A stretch of DNA of 9,982 nucleotides from Comamonas sp. (lineage in GTDB: Bacteria; Pseudomonadota; Gammaproteobacteria; Burkholderiales; Burkholderiaceae_C): positions 1 to 9,982 of the forward strand of contig JAFAIY010000597.1 in the NCBI GenBank assembly GCA_019236485.1, given 5' to 3'. The notes beneath the pieces are model-generated. The model was given only the letters and a program-made list of their open reading frames with translations. It searched no databases and was not told the DNA's origin. Below, in pieces: positions 1 to 6,760 of this stretch (position 1 is its first letter; each line of letters opens with the position of its first letter). The position numbers and the translations under genes are program-made.

Positions 1-3000
1 GCCTGGCTGGCGGTGCCCGTCATGGCGTCACGGGCAATCTGCATGCCAGGCGCCACGGCCGCAGCACGGGTATAGGTGGCGATCAGGTCAGCGGCGGCCG
101 CTTTGGCCAGCTCGTCCAGCATCTTGGCCGTTTCGTCAAACTGCGGCGCCATGGCCAGCAGTGTGGCGTAGGCCTGACGGCCATGATCCGTCGTCAGGTC
201 CAGGCTGGACACCAACTGCCGGAAGCCTTCACGGGTGGTCGGCAGCGTCAGGCCCAAGTCGGCCAGCTGCTTGGACATTGCGGCCGTGCTGTTGTTGGCG
301 CGCTCAGCTTGGCTGTAATACGCCTTGTAATAGGCCTCCGATGCCGAAATATAGGCATCGACGCCACCAAAGCGCTCCACCAGCTTGGAGGCCATGTCCG
401 CACCGGACAGACCCACGCTGTAGATCTTGCCGCCCATGATGTCCAAACTGGCGTTGGCCACCGTGAGGCTGGTGGACATGCGCTGCAGCGTGGCCGAGGC
501 CGTCTCGCCGGCACGTGTGTATTTGTCGGTGCCCAGCACCAGAGCGGCCATGGAGTCGCCGGCGGCCGTCATTTCCTGCTGCAGGCGGGCGGTAATCTGA
601 TCCCCAGACAGCCCTTGCGTGCTGAAGCGGATCTCGCGGGTGTACTTCTTGACCGCATCAGAGGACTGGCCCAAGACCTTAGCCTGGTCACCAATGCCTG
701 TCTGGAGGACTTTAAACGCGGCCTGCAACTGGTTATCCGCAGCGAACCCAGCATATTGAGTCCAGTTGCGGTCGCTACCGAACCAGCCGCCGTCCTTCTC
801 AAACTCCGCATAGGAGCGCATCGAGCCGCCGAGACGCCCGGCAACGCCGCCTCCGGTCTGCTCCACGCTGCCGCCAAAGATGCCATTGGCCAAGCCGCCC
901 AGAAACGACCCCACCATGGTGCCGATGCCAGGTGCAATGAAGGTGCCAATGGCCGAGCCGATGGCGGTGCCGTATTGTCCCTTGGAGAGCGCATAAATGC
1001 TGCCCAAGTAGCCAGCGGCAGAGCCGATGCCGCCCGACATGCCCGGCACTCCCTTGAGCCAGGTGTCCACGCCCTGCACGGTTTGGCCCAACGACATGAG
1101 CGAGGAACCTGCTGTTTCCCAGCCCTTGGTGACCAGGTCCATGCCGCTGCCCATGAGCCAGCTGCTGCTCTTGGCGCCCCAGGTGGACCAGTCCGTCAGG
1201 CCGCCGCTGAGCACACTACTGAAGCCTCCCGCGTTGCCAGCCAGGCCGACGCCGGCATTGCCGGCCGTCGCCATTGCGCCGCTACCCGTGACGCCCAGCA
1301 ACTGCCCCACCACTCGCACAACAAACGGCTGCGCGAAGGCTTTATAGAGCTGGTCTGCAACCGTGGTTTTAAAGGTCGTGGCGAGCGAGGTGGTGAAAGA
1401 CTTCCATTCACCCTCGCCGCGATTGAGCATCTCGGCAAAGCCTTTGCGGAAAATGTCGTCGTACTGGTCCACGGACTGTGTCCACTCACGAACATAGACA
1501 CGGTTTGCGGCAGCGGCCTGGGCCTGCTCGGCCGCCGCAGTGGCATCGGCCTTGAGCTTGGCGGCCCCGACCTTGTCAGCAGGGTTCTTCTCGTCGATCT
1601 CGGCCAGTTTGCGCTTGAGGTCGATAGCGATGCGGTACTGCTCCAGGGCAATGTCCCGATCACGCTGCGACATGGTCGTCAGCGAGATTTCAAACCGCAC
1701 TGCGTCGTTGGCTTCCTGCACGCTGCGCGCAAAGTCGGCCACCATCTTGGCCGATTCGTTGTAGCCCTGCGTCTTGGCGAGGTCGCGCTGGGCCTGAGCC
1801 TGAGCCCGCAAAGCCGCGCTGGCCTGGCCGGACAGGTCGATACCATCCATGGTGATGGCCTGGCGCTCGAGGGCGGAGGCCATCTCTTCCACACGCGCCT
1901 TGCGCAGTTCCCCCAACGCCGCGCCCGTCTTGCCGATCTCTTTTTGATCCAGCTGCGCGATATACAGGTTTTGCTGAGCCTGGCGAGCGGCATCCTGGTA
2001 GCCGTCGACACGCTTTTGCAGGGCATCCGCCGCCTGGTCGTCATTCTCTTGCTGCTGACGCAGAGCAGCGGCTTCGATATTGACCCGCTTTTGCTCCAGC
2101 TCGGCCAGCTCGCCCACCACATCGGCCTGCTTCTTGGCCGAGTCCTTGCGACCCTTGAGCAGCGCCATTTCGCTTTCCAAGGCCGAGCGCTGGGCGTCAA
2201 TATCGGCGAGCTGCAGTGCGGTGCGGCGCTCCAGCGCGTCGGCATCACCGATCACGCCACGCTTGTGCAGTGACTCCACCTCGGCCAGGCTGTCCGCCGT
2301 CTGGGCCGCCAGCAGCTTGTAGCCATGCTTGGTGGCCGCAATTTCCGCATCAATGCCATGAGTGCGCGCCGTAGCCGCGCCCGCGCCCAGTGCCTTGATC
2401 TGTTTGTCGCGTTCGTCGGCCAGGGCCTTCTCGGCTTGGGCCTGCTCAGCCTGGGCCTCTTTGAGCTTCGCGGGGTTGAAGTCTGGTGACTCCCTGGAAA
2501 TCTTCTCGAATTCCTTAAAATTCTTCTTCGACGCGGAGAGCTTGTCGTTGTATTCCTGCTGGATGGCCGTGGCCGTCTTGACCCCGTCAATGGACTTGCG
2601 CCAGGCCTGCTCCGCACCCGAGACCGTCAGGCTGAGCTGTCCGGTTGCGCCAGCCGTGGCGGCCGAGGCCTTTTCCACAGCATTCAGCGAGCCGGTGACG
2701 GCCTTGATCTCGGCGTCCGTGGCGCGCAGCTTGGAGTCGACGCCCACCTGATAATCGTTGCCGAAGAAAAACTCCAGCAGACCGCCGCCCTTCTGGTCCA
2801 GCAGCAGCTCGTCGCGCTTTTCTTTCAGGTTGTCGAGATGCCCTCGCAGACGGGCAATGTCGCGCTCTTCCGCCTGGCCACCATTGGCCACGGCCGCGTC
2901 AATACGCTCCTTGGACTGGCCGACCTTGGCGGTCTTTTCGGCCTCCCAACGCGCCTCGACCAGTTTTCCGATCAGCACCGTGAGCGCAGCGATGGCAATC

Positions 3001-4643
3001 CCCACCGGGCCGCCCAGCGCACCCATCACGACCCCGAATGCGCGCCCAGACAAGGATGCGGCATTCTGCGCGGCCGTCAGCCTACCCGTCGCAGCCGTGG
3101 CCGCATTTTGCGCAGCGGTCTGCGCCGTGGTCGCCGCCGCAATGGAGGCCTGAACGCCCGCCTGCTGCCGACCCAGGGTGGCCAACTCGGTCATCAAGGC
3201 CGCATGCTGGGCCTGGGCCGCCGTCAGCGTCTGCGTGCCTTCGCGCACCAGAGCCAGCGCCATGCTCTGCGCGCCAGCGGCACGGGCAGCAGCGATCTGC
3301 GCCTCGGCCTGGGCCATGGTGGCGCGCGCCGCGCTCATCTTGGCGACTACATCGGCACGCGCTGCAACAATGGCCTCTTGGGTGATCTGCAGGGTCGCGA
3401 GCTGGGCTGCCTGCGCCGCGACCTCTGCCCGAGCACGGGCGGCATTGGCGTCCAGCTCTGCCAGGTAGGCGACCACTTTCTCCCGCGACGAAGTGGCCAC
3501 TTGTGCGTTGCCGGTGGCCTCCGCAGCCTCCTGCACCATCGGCAGGCGCGATGCCTGTGCAGCCTCCCGCTTGGCTGAATTGGCGCTGGCCATCTCCCCC
3601 ACAAAAGAGCCCAATTTCACCGCGCCATAGGCAGTGGCCAGGGCGGCGACGGCCGCACGGTGCTCCCAGACTACAGAAATGCCGGCACGCCCCATGGCTG
3701 CAGCGTCGGCCAGCCCCTGGGAAAAGCTCTTCAGGTCGTTGACCAGCGCCGGATTCAGCGTGGCATTCTTGCTCTCGTCAAACGTCACGAACAGCTTGGA
3801 GACATCGTCCAGAGCTGTTTTGGTGGCCTGAATCAAGGGGCTCATGCCCTCCGATGCCACTCGGACGGCGCCCTCTTTCACGCTTTCGAGCTTGCCCTTG
3901 AGCGTGTCGTTGAAGGCCTCGCTGGAAGCCTGGAACCCCTTTAAACGGTCCATCAGGAACTTGAACAGCCCCTCGCTGGAGGCCTTGGCCGCCGCAATGT
4001 CCGAGTCCTTGAGGCCCAGCGCCGTCGCCAGTTGCGAGCCCGCTGCCGTAATGCCGCCCGCGACCAGGTCGCGCAGCTCCTGCACCACCTGGGAACCGGA
4101 CAGGCCAATGGATTTAACGGCATTGGTGCCCACCACCGTGAGCTGGCGGACTTCCTCCAGCGTCATCTTGGCGCTCAGACCCGGGGCCAGCAGCGCCTGG
4201 AACACGCTGGTCAGCTCCTGGCTGCTGGCGGCCGTGCGCAGCGCATCGTCGTTGAGCTTGCGGACGTACTCGCTGGAGATCTTCAGCGCCTGGTTGTAGT
4301 CGGTCTGGTGGCCGTTGATGGCCGTCATGCTGCCCAGGATGCCGGCCATGCCGACCTGGCTGACTTCTATTTCTTTGGAGAAATTGAAGGCATTGCGCGG
4401 CAACGATGTAATAGCTTCGGTAATCGCATTAATGGCAGAGCCAACGATATGTAGGCCCGCTGCGCCCTGCACAATATCGCGCACGGACATATTGACTCTG
4501 GCCAGGCTGCGCGTTGCGCGCTCCGCGCTCTGTTCGGCGCGACTGCCCATATTGTCAAACTCACGGCCAATGCGTGGCAACTCAGTCGTGACCGACTGGG
4601 CATCCACTGTCATCTTGATACCGATTTGCCGCACCGCGCTCAT
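1..4643 (-). CDS. Tail tape measure protein (3' end outside window)
   Basis: This frame runs without a stop from ATG at 4643 to the left edge, at least 1547 codons, and is the largest gene here. It sets tail length and, in related phages, helps DNA enter the cell. Residues 1-350 are helical (MSAVRQIGIKMTVDAQS..., NAFNFSKEIEVSQVGMAGIL). About 375-530 is an Ala/Gln/Glu-rich coiled-coil zone. A hydrophobic stretch follows at about 536-558 (VVMGALGGPVGIAIAALTVL), then more coiled coil to about 1070. Residues 1072-1120 (GEWKSFTTSLATTFKTTV, then FVVRVVGQLLGV) resemble the lambda-type tape measure C-terminal region. Residues 1203-1258 are Gly/Ala-rich and hydrophobic (GSAIGTFIAPGIGTMVGSFL), a likely membrane-inserting segment. 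An AGGA 11 bases upstream of the ATG is a modest ribosome site. Size, location after the chaperones and composition make the call firm. Confidence 0.92.
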   Translation of the reverse strand, partial: MSAVRQIGIKMTVDAQSVTTELPRIGREFDNMGSRAEQSAERATRSLARVNMSVRDIVQGAAGLHIVGSAINAITEAITSLPRNAFNFSKEIEVSQVGMAGILGSMTAINGHQTDYNQALKISSEYVRKLNDDALRTAASSQELTSVFQALLAPGLSAKMTLEEVRQLTVVGTNAVKSIGLSGSQVVQELRDLVAGGITAAGSQLATALGLKDSDIAAAKASSEGLFKFLMDRLKGFQASSEAFNDTLKGKLESVKEGAVRVASEGMSPLIQATKTALDDVSKLFVTFDESKNATLNPALVNDLKSFSQGLADAAAMGRAGISVVWEHRAAVAALATAYGAVKLGSFVGEMASANSAKREAAQASRLPMVQEAAEATGNAQVATSSREKVVAYLAELDANAARARAEVAAQAAQLATLQITQEAIVAARADVVAKMSAARATMAQAEAQIAAARAAGAQSMALALVREGTQTLTAAQAQHAALMTELATLGRQQAGVQASIAAATTAQTAAQNAATAATGRLTAAQNAASLSGRAFGVVMGALGGPVGIAIAALTVLIGKLVEARWEAEKTAKVGQSKERIDAAVANGGQAEERDIARLRGHLDNLKEKRDELLLDQKGGGLLEFFFGNDYQVGVDSKLRATDAEIKAVTGSLNAVEKASAATAGATGQLSLTVSGAEQAWRKSIDGVKTATAIQQEYNDKLSASKKNFKEFEKISRESPDFNPAKLKEAQAEQAQAEKALADERDKQIKALGAGAATARTHGIDAEIAATKHGYKLLAAQTADSLAEVESLHKRGVIGDADALERRTALQLADIDAQRSALESEMALLKGRKDSAKKQADVVGELAELEQKRVNIEAAALRQQQENDDQAADALQKRVDGYQDAARQAQQNLYIAQLDQKEIGKTGAALGELRKARVEEMASALERQAITMDGIDLSGQASAALRAQAQAQRDLAKTQGYNESAKMVADFARSVQEANDAVRFEISLTTMSQRDRDIALEQYRIAIDLKRKLAEIDEKNPADKVGAAKLKADATAAAEQAQAAAANRVYVREWTQSVDQYDDIFRKGFAEMLNRGEGEWKSFTTSLATTFKTTVADQLYKAFAQPFVVRVVGQLLGVTGSGAMATAGNAGVGLAGNAGGFSSVLSGGLTDWSTWGAKSSSWLMGSGMDLVTKGWETAGSSLMSLGQTVQGVDTWLKGVPGMSGGIGSAAGYLGSIYALSKGQYGTAIGSAIGTFIAPGIGTMVGSFLGGLANGIFGGSVEQTGGGVAGRLGGSMRSYAEFEKDGGWFGSDRNWTQYAGFAADNQLQAAFKVLQTGIGDQAKVLGQSSDAVKKYTREIRFSTQGLSGDQITARLQQEMTAAGDSMAALVLGTDKYTRAGETASATLQRMSTSLTVANASLDIMGGKIYSVGLSGADMASKLVERFGGVDAYISASEAYYKAYYSQAERANNSTAAMSKQLADLGLTLPTTREGFRQLVSSLDLTTDHGRQAYATLLAMAPQFDETAKMLDELAKAAAADLIATYTRAAAVAPGMQIARDAMTGTASQ

Positions 4644-4653
4644 ATCGTTTAAA
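4626..4653 (+). promoter_or_regulatory. Possible weak promoter for the small plus-strand ORF
   Basis: TTGCCG (4626-4631) and TTTAAA (4648-4653) are separated by 16 bases and each matches four of six sigma-70 consensus bases. A start near 4660 would leave a leader of only a few bases before the ATG at 4665, which would fit the lack of a ribosome site. An alternative -35, TTGATA at 4615-4620, lacks a well-spaced -10. The match is weak and overlaps the tape measure start on the other strand. Confidence 0.2.
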
Positions 4654-4664
4654 GTCCTGGGCGT

Positions 4665-4799
4665 ATGTTTAAATATCTGGCGCTGTTTTTTGCTGGTCTG
4701 GCCTTGACCGTATCCACCCCATATCTAATGGGATGGTGGGTTGCGCTATGGGCTATTGGCCTTCCGGCCTGGCTTCTGTATTGCCTGGCAGCCAGATAA
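4665..4799 (+). CDS. Small two-segment membrane protein, moron candidate (opposite strand)
   Basis: This is a 44-residue reading frame starting MFKYLALFFAGLALTVST and ending in ...YCLAAR. It is the only plus-strand gene candidate and fills most of the 169-base gap between the chaperone and tape measure genes; the minus strand has no ATG- or GTG-started frame there. The peptide has two hydrophobic stretches, about residues 4-17 and 22-42, the second rich in Trp (GWWVALWAIGLPAW), so it is probably a two-pass inner-membrane peptide. Third codon positions are far less G/C-biased than in the flanking genes, which hints at separate origin. The stop abuts a terminator-like hairpin. Against it: no Shine-Dalgarno site precedes the ATG, and the length is short. 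It may be a superinfection-exclusion moron or a chance frame; I cannot assign a function. Confidence 0.45.
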   Translation: MFKYLALFFAGLALTVSTPYLMGWWVALWAIGLPAWLLYCLAAR

Positions 4800-4827
4800 A
4801 TAAGGCGCGGCATTAGCGCGCCTTATT
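4799..4827. terminator. Bidirectional terminator-like hairpin between convergent genes
   Basis: AATAAGGCGCG (4799-4809) and CGCGCCTTATT (4817-4827) form a perfect 11-bp stem around the 7-base loop GCATTAG. The GC-rich upper stem with A-rich and T-rich flanks is typical of a bidirectional intrinsic terminator. On the minus strand the stem is followed by TATC after TTATT; on the plus strand the U-tract is weaker. The plus-strand small ORF stops right at its left foot, and the minus-strand T frame stops in its loop. Confidence 0.7.
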
Positions 4828-5193
4828 GCGTATCTGCACTGTCTCGTCTTCCAAAACCTGCAACTGCAGAAACACGTCCTCTTCCTGATCTGCAGGAACC
4901 CGGTAACGCCGCATCACGACTTCTACGCCGGGATAATTGAGTCCCTCCCAAATCACGCCCCCCAGGCCTACCGAGGTCTTGACCCACTGCGTGCTGCATC
5001 CCAGATACACGTCCCAGGCCCTCGCATGCTCCGGCCATAGTTCGTAGTTGCTGGGTGCTGCCTTCTGCTGGGCCCTGGGCAGCAGCCGATCAATATCGAC
5101 GCGCAGCAGCTCGCAATCCGTGCGCAGTTCGTCGTTTACGACGTGACGCCTGGCGCCATCGAGCCCGAAGTAGTGCTGGACGGCGCCCCGAAG
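4813..5193 (-). CDS. Tail assembly chaperone T domain, expressed as the G-T frameshift fusion (DUF1799-like)
   Basis: This is the -1 frame extension read after the slip at 5199-5193. It adds 126 residues to the first 122 of G, giving a G-T protein of about 248 residues that ends with TAA at 4815-4813. The core ELWPEHARAWDVYLGCSTQW, followed by a Gly-rich turn and EGLNYPGVEVVMRRYRV, resembles the DUF1799 family, in which a WPE(N/H) motif and a TQW motif recur and which is the usual T partner upstream of the tape measure gene. The T domain is thought to bind tail tube subunits while the G part binds the tape measure. No ATG with a ribosome site opens this frame separately; a GTG at 5010 would omit the WPEH part, so frameshifting is the best route. 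The stop codon lies in the loop of a strong hairpin. Confidence 0.85.
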   Translation of the reverse strand, partial: LRGAVQHYFGLDGARRHVVNDELRTDCELLRVDIDRLLPRAQQKAAPSNYELWPEHARAWDVYLGCSTQWVKTSVGLGGVIWEGLNYPGVEVVMRRYRVPADQEEDVFLQLQVLEDETVQIRNKAR

Positions 5194-5558
5194 TTTTTTT
5201 CTGCGGCCGCACGCTGGTGGACGAAAAAGTGGTCAAACCAGGAAATGGCCATGGCTTCCTCCATGCCAGAGAAAACGGCTTCGGTCGCCACCCGCTCCGC
5301 GTGGCTGTATGGCACAGGCTGGCCCGTTTCATCCAGCATGCCGCCCCAGCCGGCCACAATCTTGTCCAGCAGTTGCTCGGTCTTGATTTCTCCGCTGACA
5401 AACTGTTTTTGCAGCGCATCACGCTCATCTTTTTTGAGGCGATGAAATTGCGCCGTAAATTTGTGCTCAGCGAATTTGCCGCCGTCGATGGGAATAAACA
5501 GCGTTGCCGGGCATTCAACGACGGGCTTAATTTGGCTATTGGCAATAACTACGGCCAT
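5136..5558 (-). CDS. Tail assembly chaperone, G product
   Basis: This is the 140-residue zero-frame product starting MAVVIANSQIKPVVECPATL. Chaperones of this type coat the tape measure protein and recruit tube subunits; they are not kept in the virion. The sequence fits the tail assembly chaperone pattern: a beta N-terminus with FIPIDGGKFAEHKFTAQFHR, a helix with LKKDERDALQKQF, the LLDKIVAGWGGMLDETGQPV segment with its characteristic GW, and a C-terminal helix (EEAMAISWFDHFF). After residue 122 the tail becomes low-complexity (Ser/Thr/Gly/Pro), which is typical of sequence that is read only when ribosomes do not shift. The start is set by the CAGGAG site. Codons 120-122 (GAA AAA AAC) form the slippery site that produces the longer G-T protein. 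Confidence 0.88.
   Translation of the reverse strand: MAVVIANSQIKPVVECPATLFIPIDGGKFAEHKFTAQFHRLKKDERDALQKQFVSGEIKTEQLLDKIVAGWGGMLDETGQPVPYSHAERVATEAVFSGMEEAMAISWFDHFFVHQRAAAEKNFGAPSSTTSGSMAPGVTS
5152..5187 (-). promoter_or_regulatory. Frameshift-stimulating stem-loop
   Basis: GGCGCCGTC (5187-5179) pairs with GATGGCGCC (5160-5152) in nine contiguous pairs including one G-U, closing an 18-base loop. The stem begins 5 bases after the slippery heptamer, inside the range usually seen for stimulatory structures. A pseudoknot with downstream sequence is possible but was not resolved by eye. Confidence 0.7.
5193..5199 (-). promoter_or_regulatory. Programmed -1 ribosomal frameshift site (slippery heptamer)
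   Basis: The minus strand reads GCA GAA AAA AAC TTC in the zero frame, so A AAA AAC fits the X XXY YYZ rule exactly, with seven consecutive A residues. After slippage the next codon is CTT from 5193, and that frame stays open for 126 codons. A 5-base spacer and a 9-bp stem follow. Position near the 3' end of G, the frame and the downstream T domain all agree with frameshifting in lambda-like chaperone genes. Confidence 0.9.
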
Positions 5559-5567
5559 TTTGTTTTT

Positions 5568-5573
5568 CTCCTG
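5568..5573 (-). promoter_or_regulatory. Shine-Dalgarno site in an AT-rich leader, chaperone gene
   Basis: CAGGAG lies 9 bases upstream of the ATG at 5558. The spacer (AAAAACAAA) and the upstream stretch to 5590 are almost pure A/T, in sharp contrast to the GC-rich surroundings. This site decides the start at 5558 over a frame extension to 5672 inside the tail tube gene. The AT-rich leader should be unstructured and efficiently translated; it also contains TATATT-like hexamers, but no convincing -35 box was found. Confidence 0.75.
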
Positions 5574-5592
5574 AAAATATAAATAAATAGGG

Positions 5593-6525
5593 TTAGCGGA
5601 CGATGATTTCCCACTCGTCGTTTCCGACAAGAGGCACATAACGCAAAGGGACCGTGATCTGCTGGACGCCATCCGATTCGCCGAAACTGGGTTTGCCCAG
5701 TTGCACGTTGGGAGCCTTCAGCTCGATCACATTGGTTGCTCCTGGGCCATGCTTGAAGGCCAACGGGCCTCGGGCCGAGGTACGGGCCAGCTCCACCCAG
5801 TTCTTTTCCGATACCAGCGTGTTATCGAAGGTCACGCTGCCCGTGCTCTTGCGGCCGGTGATCTCTACGGTGTCCACATTGATCAGGTCACGCTTGATCA
5901 CCGTGTTGCCAAAGTCGAAGCTAAAGGCGCTGGCAGCAACCGCCACACCGTGCAGCGCCAGGGTGCTGTTGGTCTTGTTGATGCCGAAGGGGCTCTGGAA
6001 CTTGGTGTAGTTCACCGCGGGCAACGCTGCATCGGTTGCGGCCTGATAGGTGCCAGTCACCTCAAACTGGAACTTGGGAAGGCTCTTGGCATCCCCCGTC
6101 AGCTTGACGTTCATCATGGCCGCCGTCATTTTTTGCAGATTGCGCCCTACCGCGATGTAGATCGTCACGCTCTCATGGCCCTGAGAGACCTGTGCAAAGC
6201 GCACGTCCGTACCCGCAGTCACCGTCACACTGGCACCGGCCGCACGAAGCAGTGGCTCATAGCCAGGCAAGTCGCCTGCCGCCGCAACGCCCGCAGCTTC
6301 GACAGAAAACGACAGCTTTGCGTACTGGGTCACCATAGCGCTGCCACCATCTCCGAAATAGGGCCGGATGTTGTTGCGCTCGACCTCATCGCCTTCCAGG
6401 GGAGTGAAGGTCACATCGCTGACCAGGACGGCATTGGCGGCGCCAGTGGGAATTGCATCCGTGCCCTTGGTGGCTTCCACCTTGGCCAGGATCACGGTTT
6501 GATTGACAAAAATCGCTTCAGACAT
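5593..6525 (-). CDS. Major tail tube protein
   Basis: This is a 310-residue protein starting MSEAIFVNQTVILAKVEATKG and ending EWEIIVR. It is rich in Thr, Val, Ala and Gly with alternating beta-strand patterns and almost no long helices, as expected for the tube subunit that stacks as hexameric rings. An N-terminal segment with EATKGTDAIPTGAANAVLVSDVT resembles the opening of many siphovirus tube proteins of this size. The size suggests the core tube fold plus an extra C-terminal domain (from about residue 200, ITGRKSTGSVTFD onward). The gene lies immediately before the tail assembly chaperones, its canonical place. It ends in TAA 34 bases before the chaperone start. No truncation or frameshift is visible. 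Confidence 0.85.
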   Translation of the reverse strand: MSEAIFVNQTVILAKVEATKGTDAIPTGAANAVLVSDVTFTPLEGDEVERNNIRPYFGDGGSAMVTQYAKLSFSVEAAGVAAAGDLPGYEPLLRAAGASVTVTAGTDVRFAQVSQGHESVTIYIAVGRNLQKMTAAMMNVKLTGDAKSLPKFQFEVTGTYQAATDAALPAVNYTKFQSPFGINKTNSTLALHGVAVAASAFSFDFGNTVIKRDLINVDTVEITGRKSTGSVTFDNTLVSEKNWVELARTSARGPLAFKHGPGATNVIELKAPNVQLGKPSFGESDGVQQITVPLRYVPLVGNDEWEIIVR

Positions 6526-6533
6526 TGCAGTCG

Positions 6534-6538
6534 CTCCT
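6534..6538 (-). promoter_or_regulatory. Shine-Dalgarno site for the tail tube gene
   Basis: AGGAG lies 8 bases upstream of the ATG at 6525, in the 28-base gap after the 68-residue protein. A TTTAAA tract at 6545-6540 directly precedes it. The separate strong site, without overlap, fits the need for many more copies of tube subunit than of the coupled neck proteins. Confidence 0.7.
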
Positions 6539-6553
6539 ATTTAAAGATGGGGC

Positions 6554-6760
6554 TCAGGCCTTGCGCACGGTGCGCTCGATCAGCGTGCGGGTGCCGTCCG
6601 CGTTGCGCTGGTAGAGCCCGCCCTTACCGTGGTGCTCGTCCTGGGCGTCGGTTTTCTCCTGCGCCTGGGCAAGAACCAGGGCGGATTGATCTCCTTCGCC
6701 AGAGCCATCGGCGGTGGTCTGGGCTTTTTCCGTGGCATCGGCTGCCTTTCGGTTGTTCAT
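6554..6760 (-). CDS. Small hydrophilic phage protein of unknown function
   Basis: This is a 68-residue protein starting MNNRKAADATEKAQ and ending LIERTVRKA. A CTGGAG site lies 6 bases upstream of its ATG, and the ATG overlaps the preceding TGA, which supports this start over a longer frame reaching 6889 inside the terminator gene. The first two thirds are rich in Ala, Gln, Glu, Asp and Gly and look disordered. The last 25 residues (GGLYQRNADGTRTLIER...) are basic and may form a short beta hairpin. There is no signal peptide or membrane segment. I do not recognise the family. Its place between tail terminator and tail tube suggests a role in tail assembly or a small decoration protein, but that is inference only. 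Confidence 0.7.
   Translation of the reverse strand: MNNRKAADATEKAQTTADGSGEGDQSALVLAQAQEKTDAQDEHHGKGGLYQRNADGTRTLIERTVRKA

Noticed and set aside
183..2273. 696-codon plus-strand open frame opposite the tape measure gene
   Set aside because: It is antisense to a continuous minus-strand tape measure frame with clear family character. Its peptide is His/Gly/Leu/Arg-rich as expected for a shadow of a GC-rich coding strand, and no ribosome site or recognisable domain was seen.
3000..3520. Ala/Gln-rich repetitive-looking stretch considered as tandem repeats or a CRISPR-like array
   Set aside because: There is no regular unit length or repeated spacer pattern; the similarity arises from Ala/Gln/Glu codons of a coiled coil inside the tape measure protein.
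4813..5010. Independent translation of the T domain from GTG at 5010
   Set aside because: It would remove the WPEH part of the domain and has no good ribosome site; the upstream slippery site with stem-loop explains expression better.
5191..5201. Seven-A run in the chaperone gene as a sequencing error or pseudogene frameshift
   Set aside because: The frame change matches a canonical slippery heptamer with correct phase, spacer and stem, at the place where lambda-like phages shift by -1, so a programmed event is more likely than an indel error.
5136..5672. Longer start for the chaperone gene at 5672
   Set aside because: The extra 38 residues overlap the tail tube gene and lack a ribosome site, while CAGGAG sits properly before the ATG at 5558.
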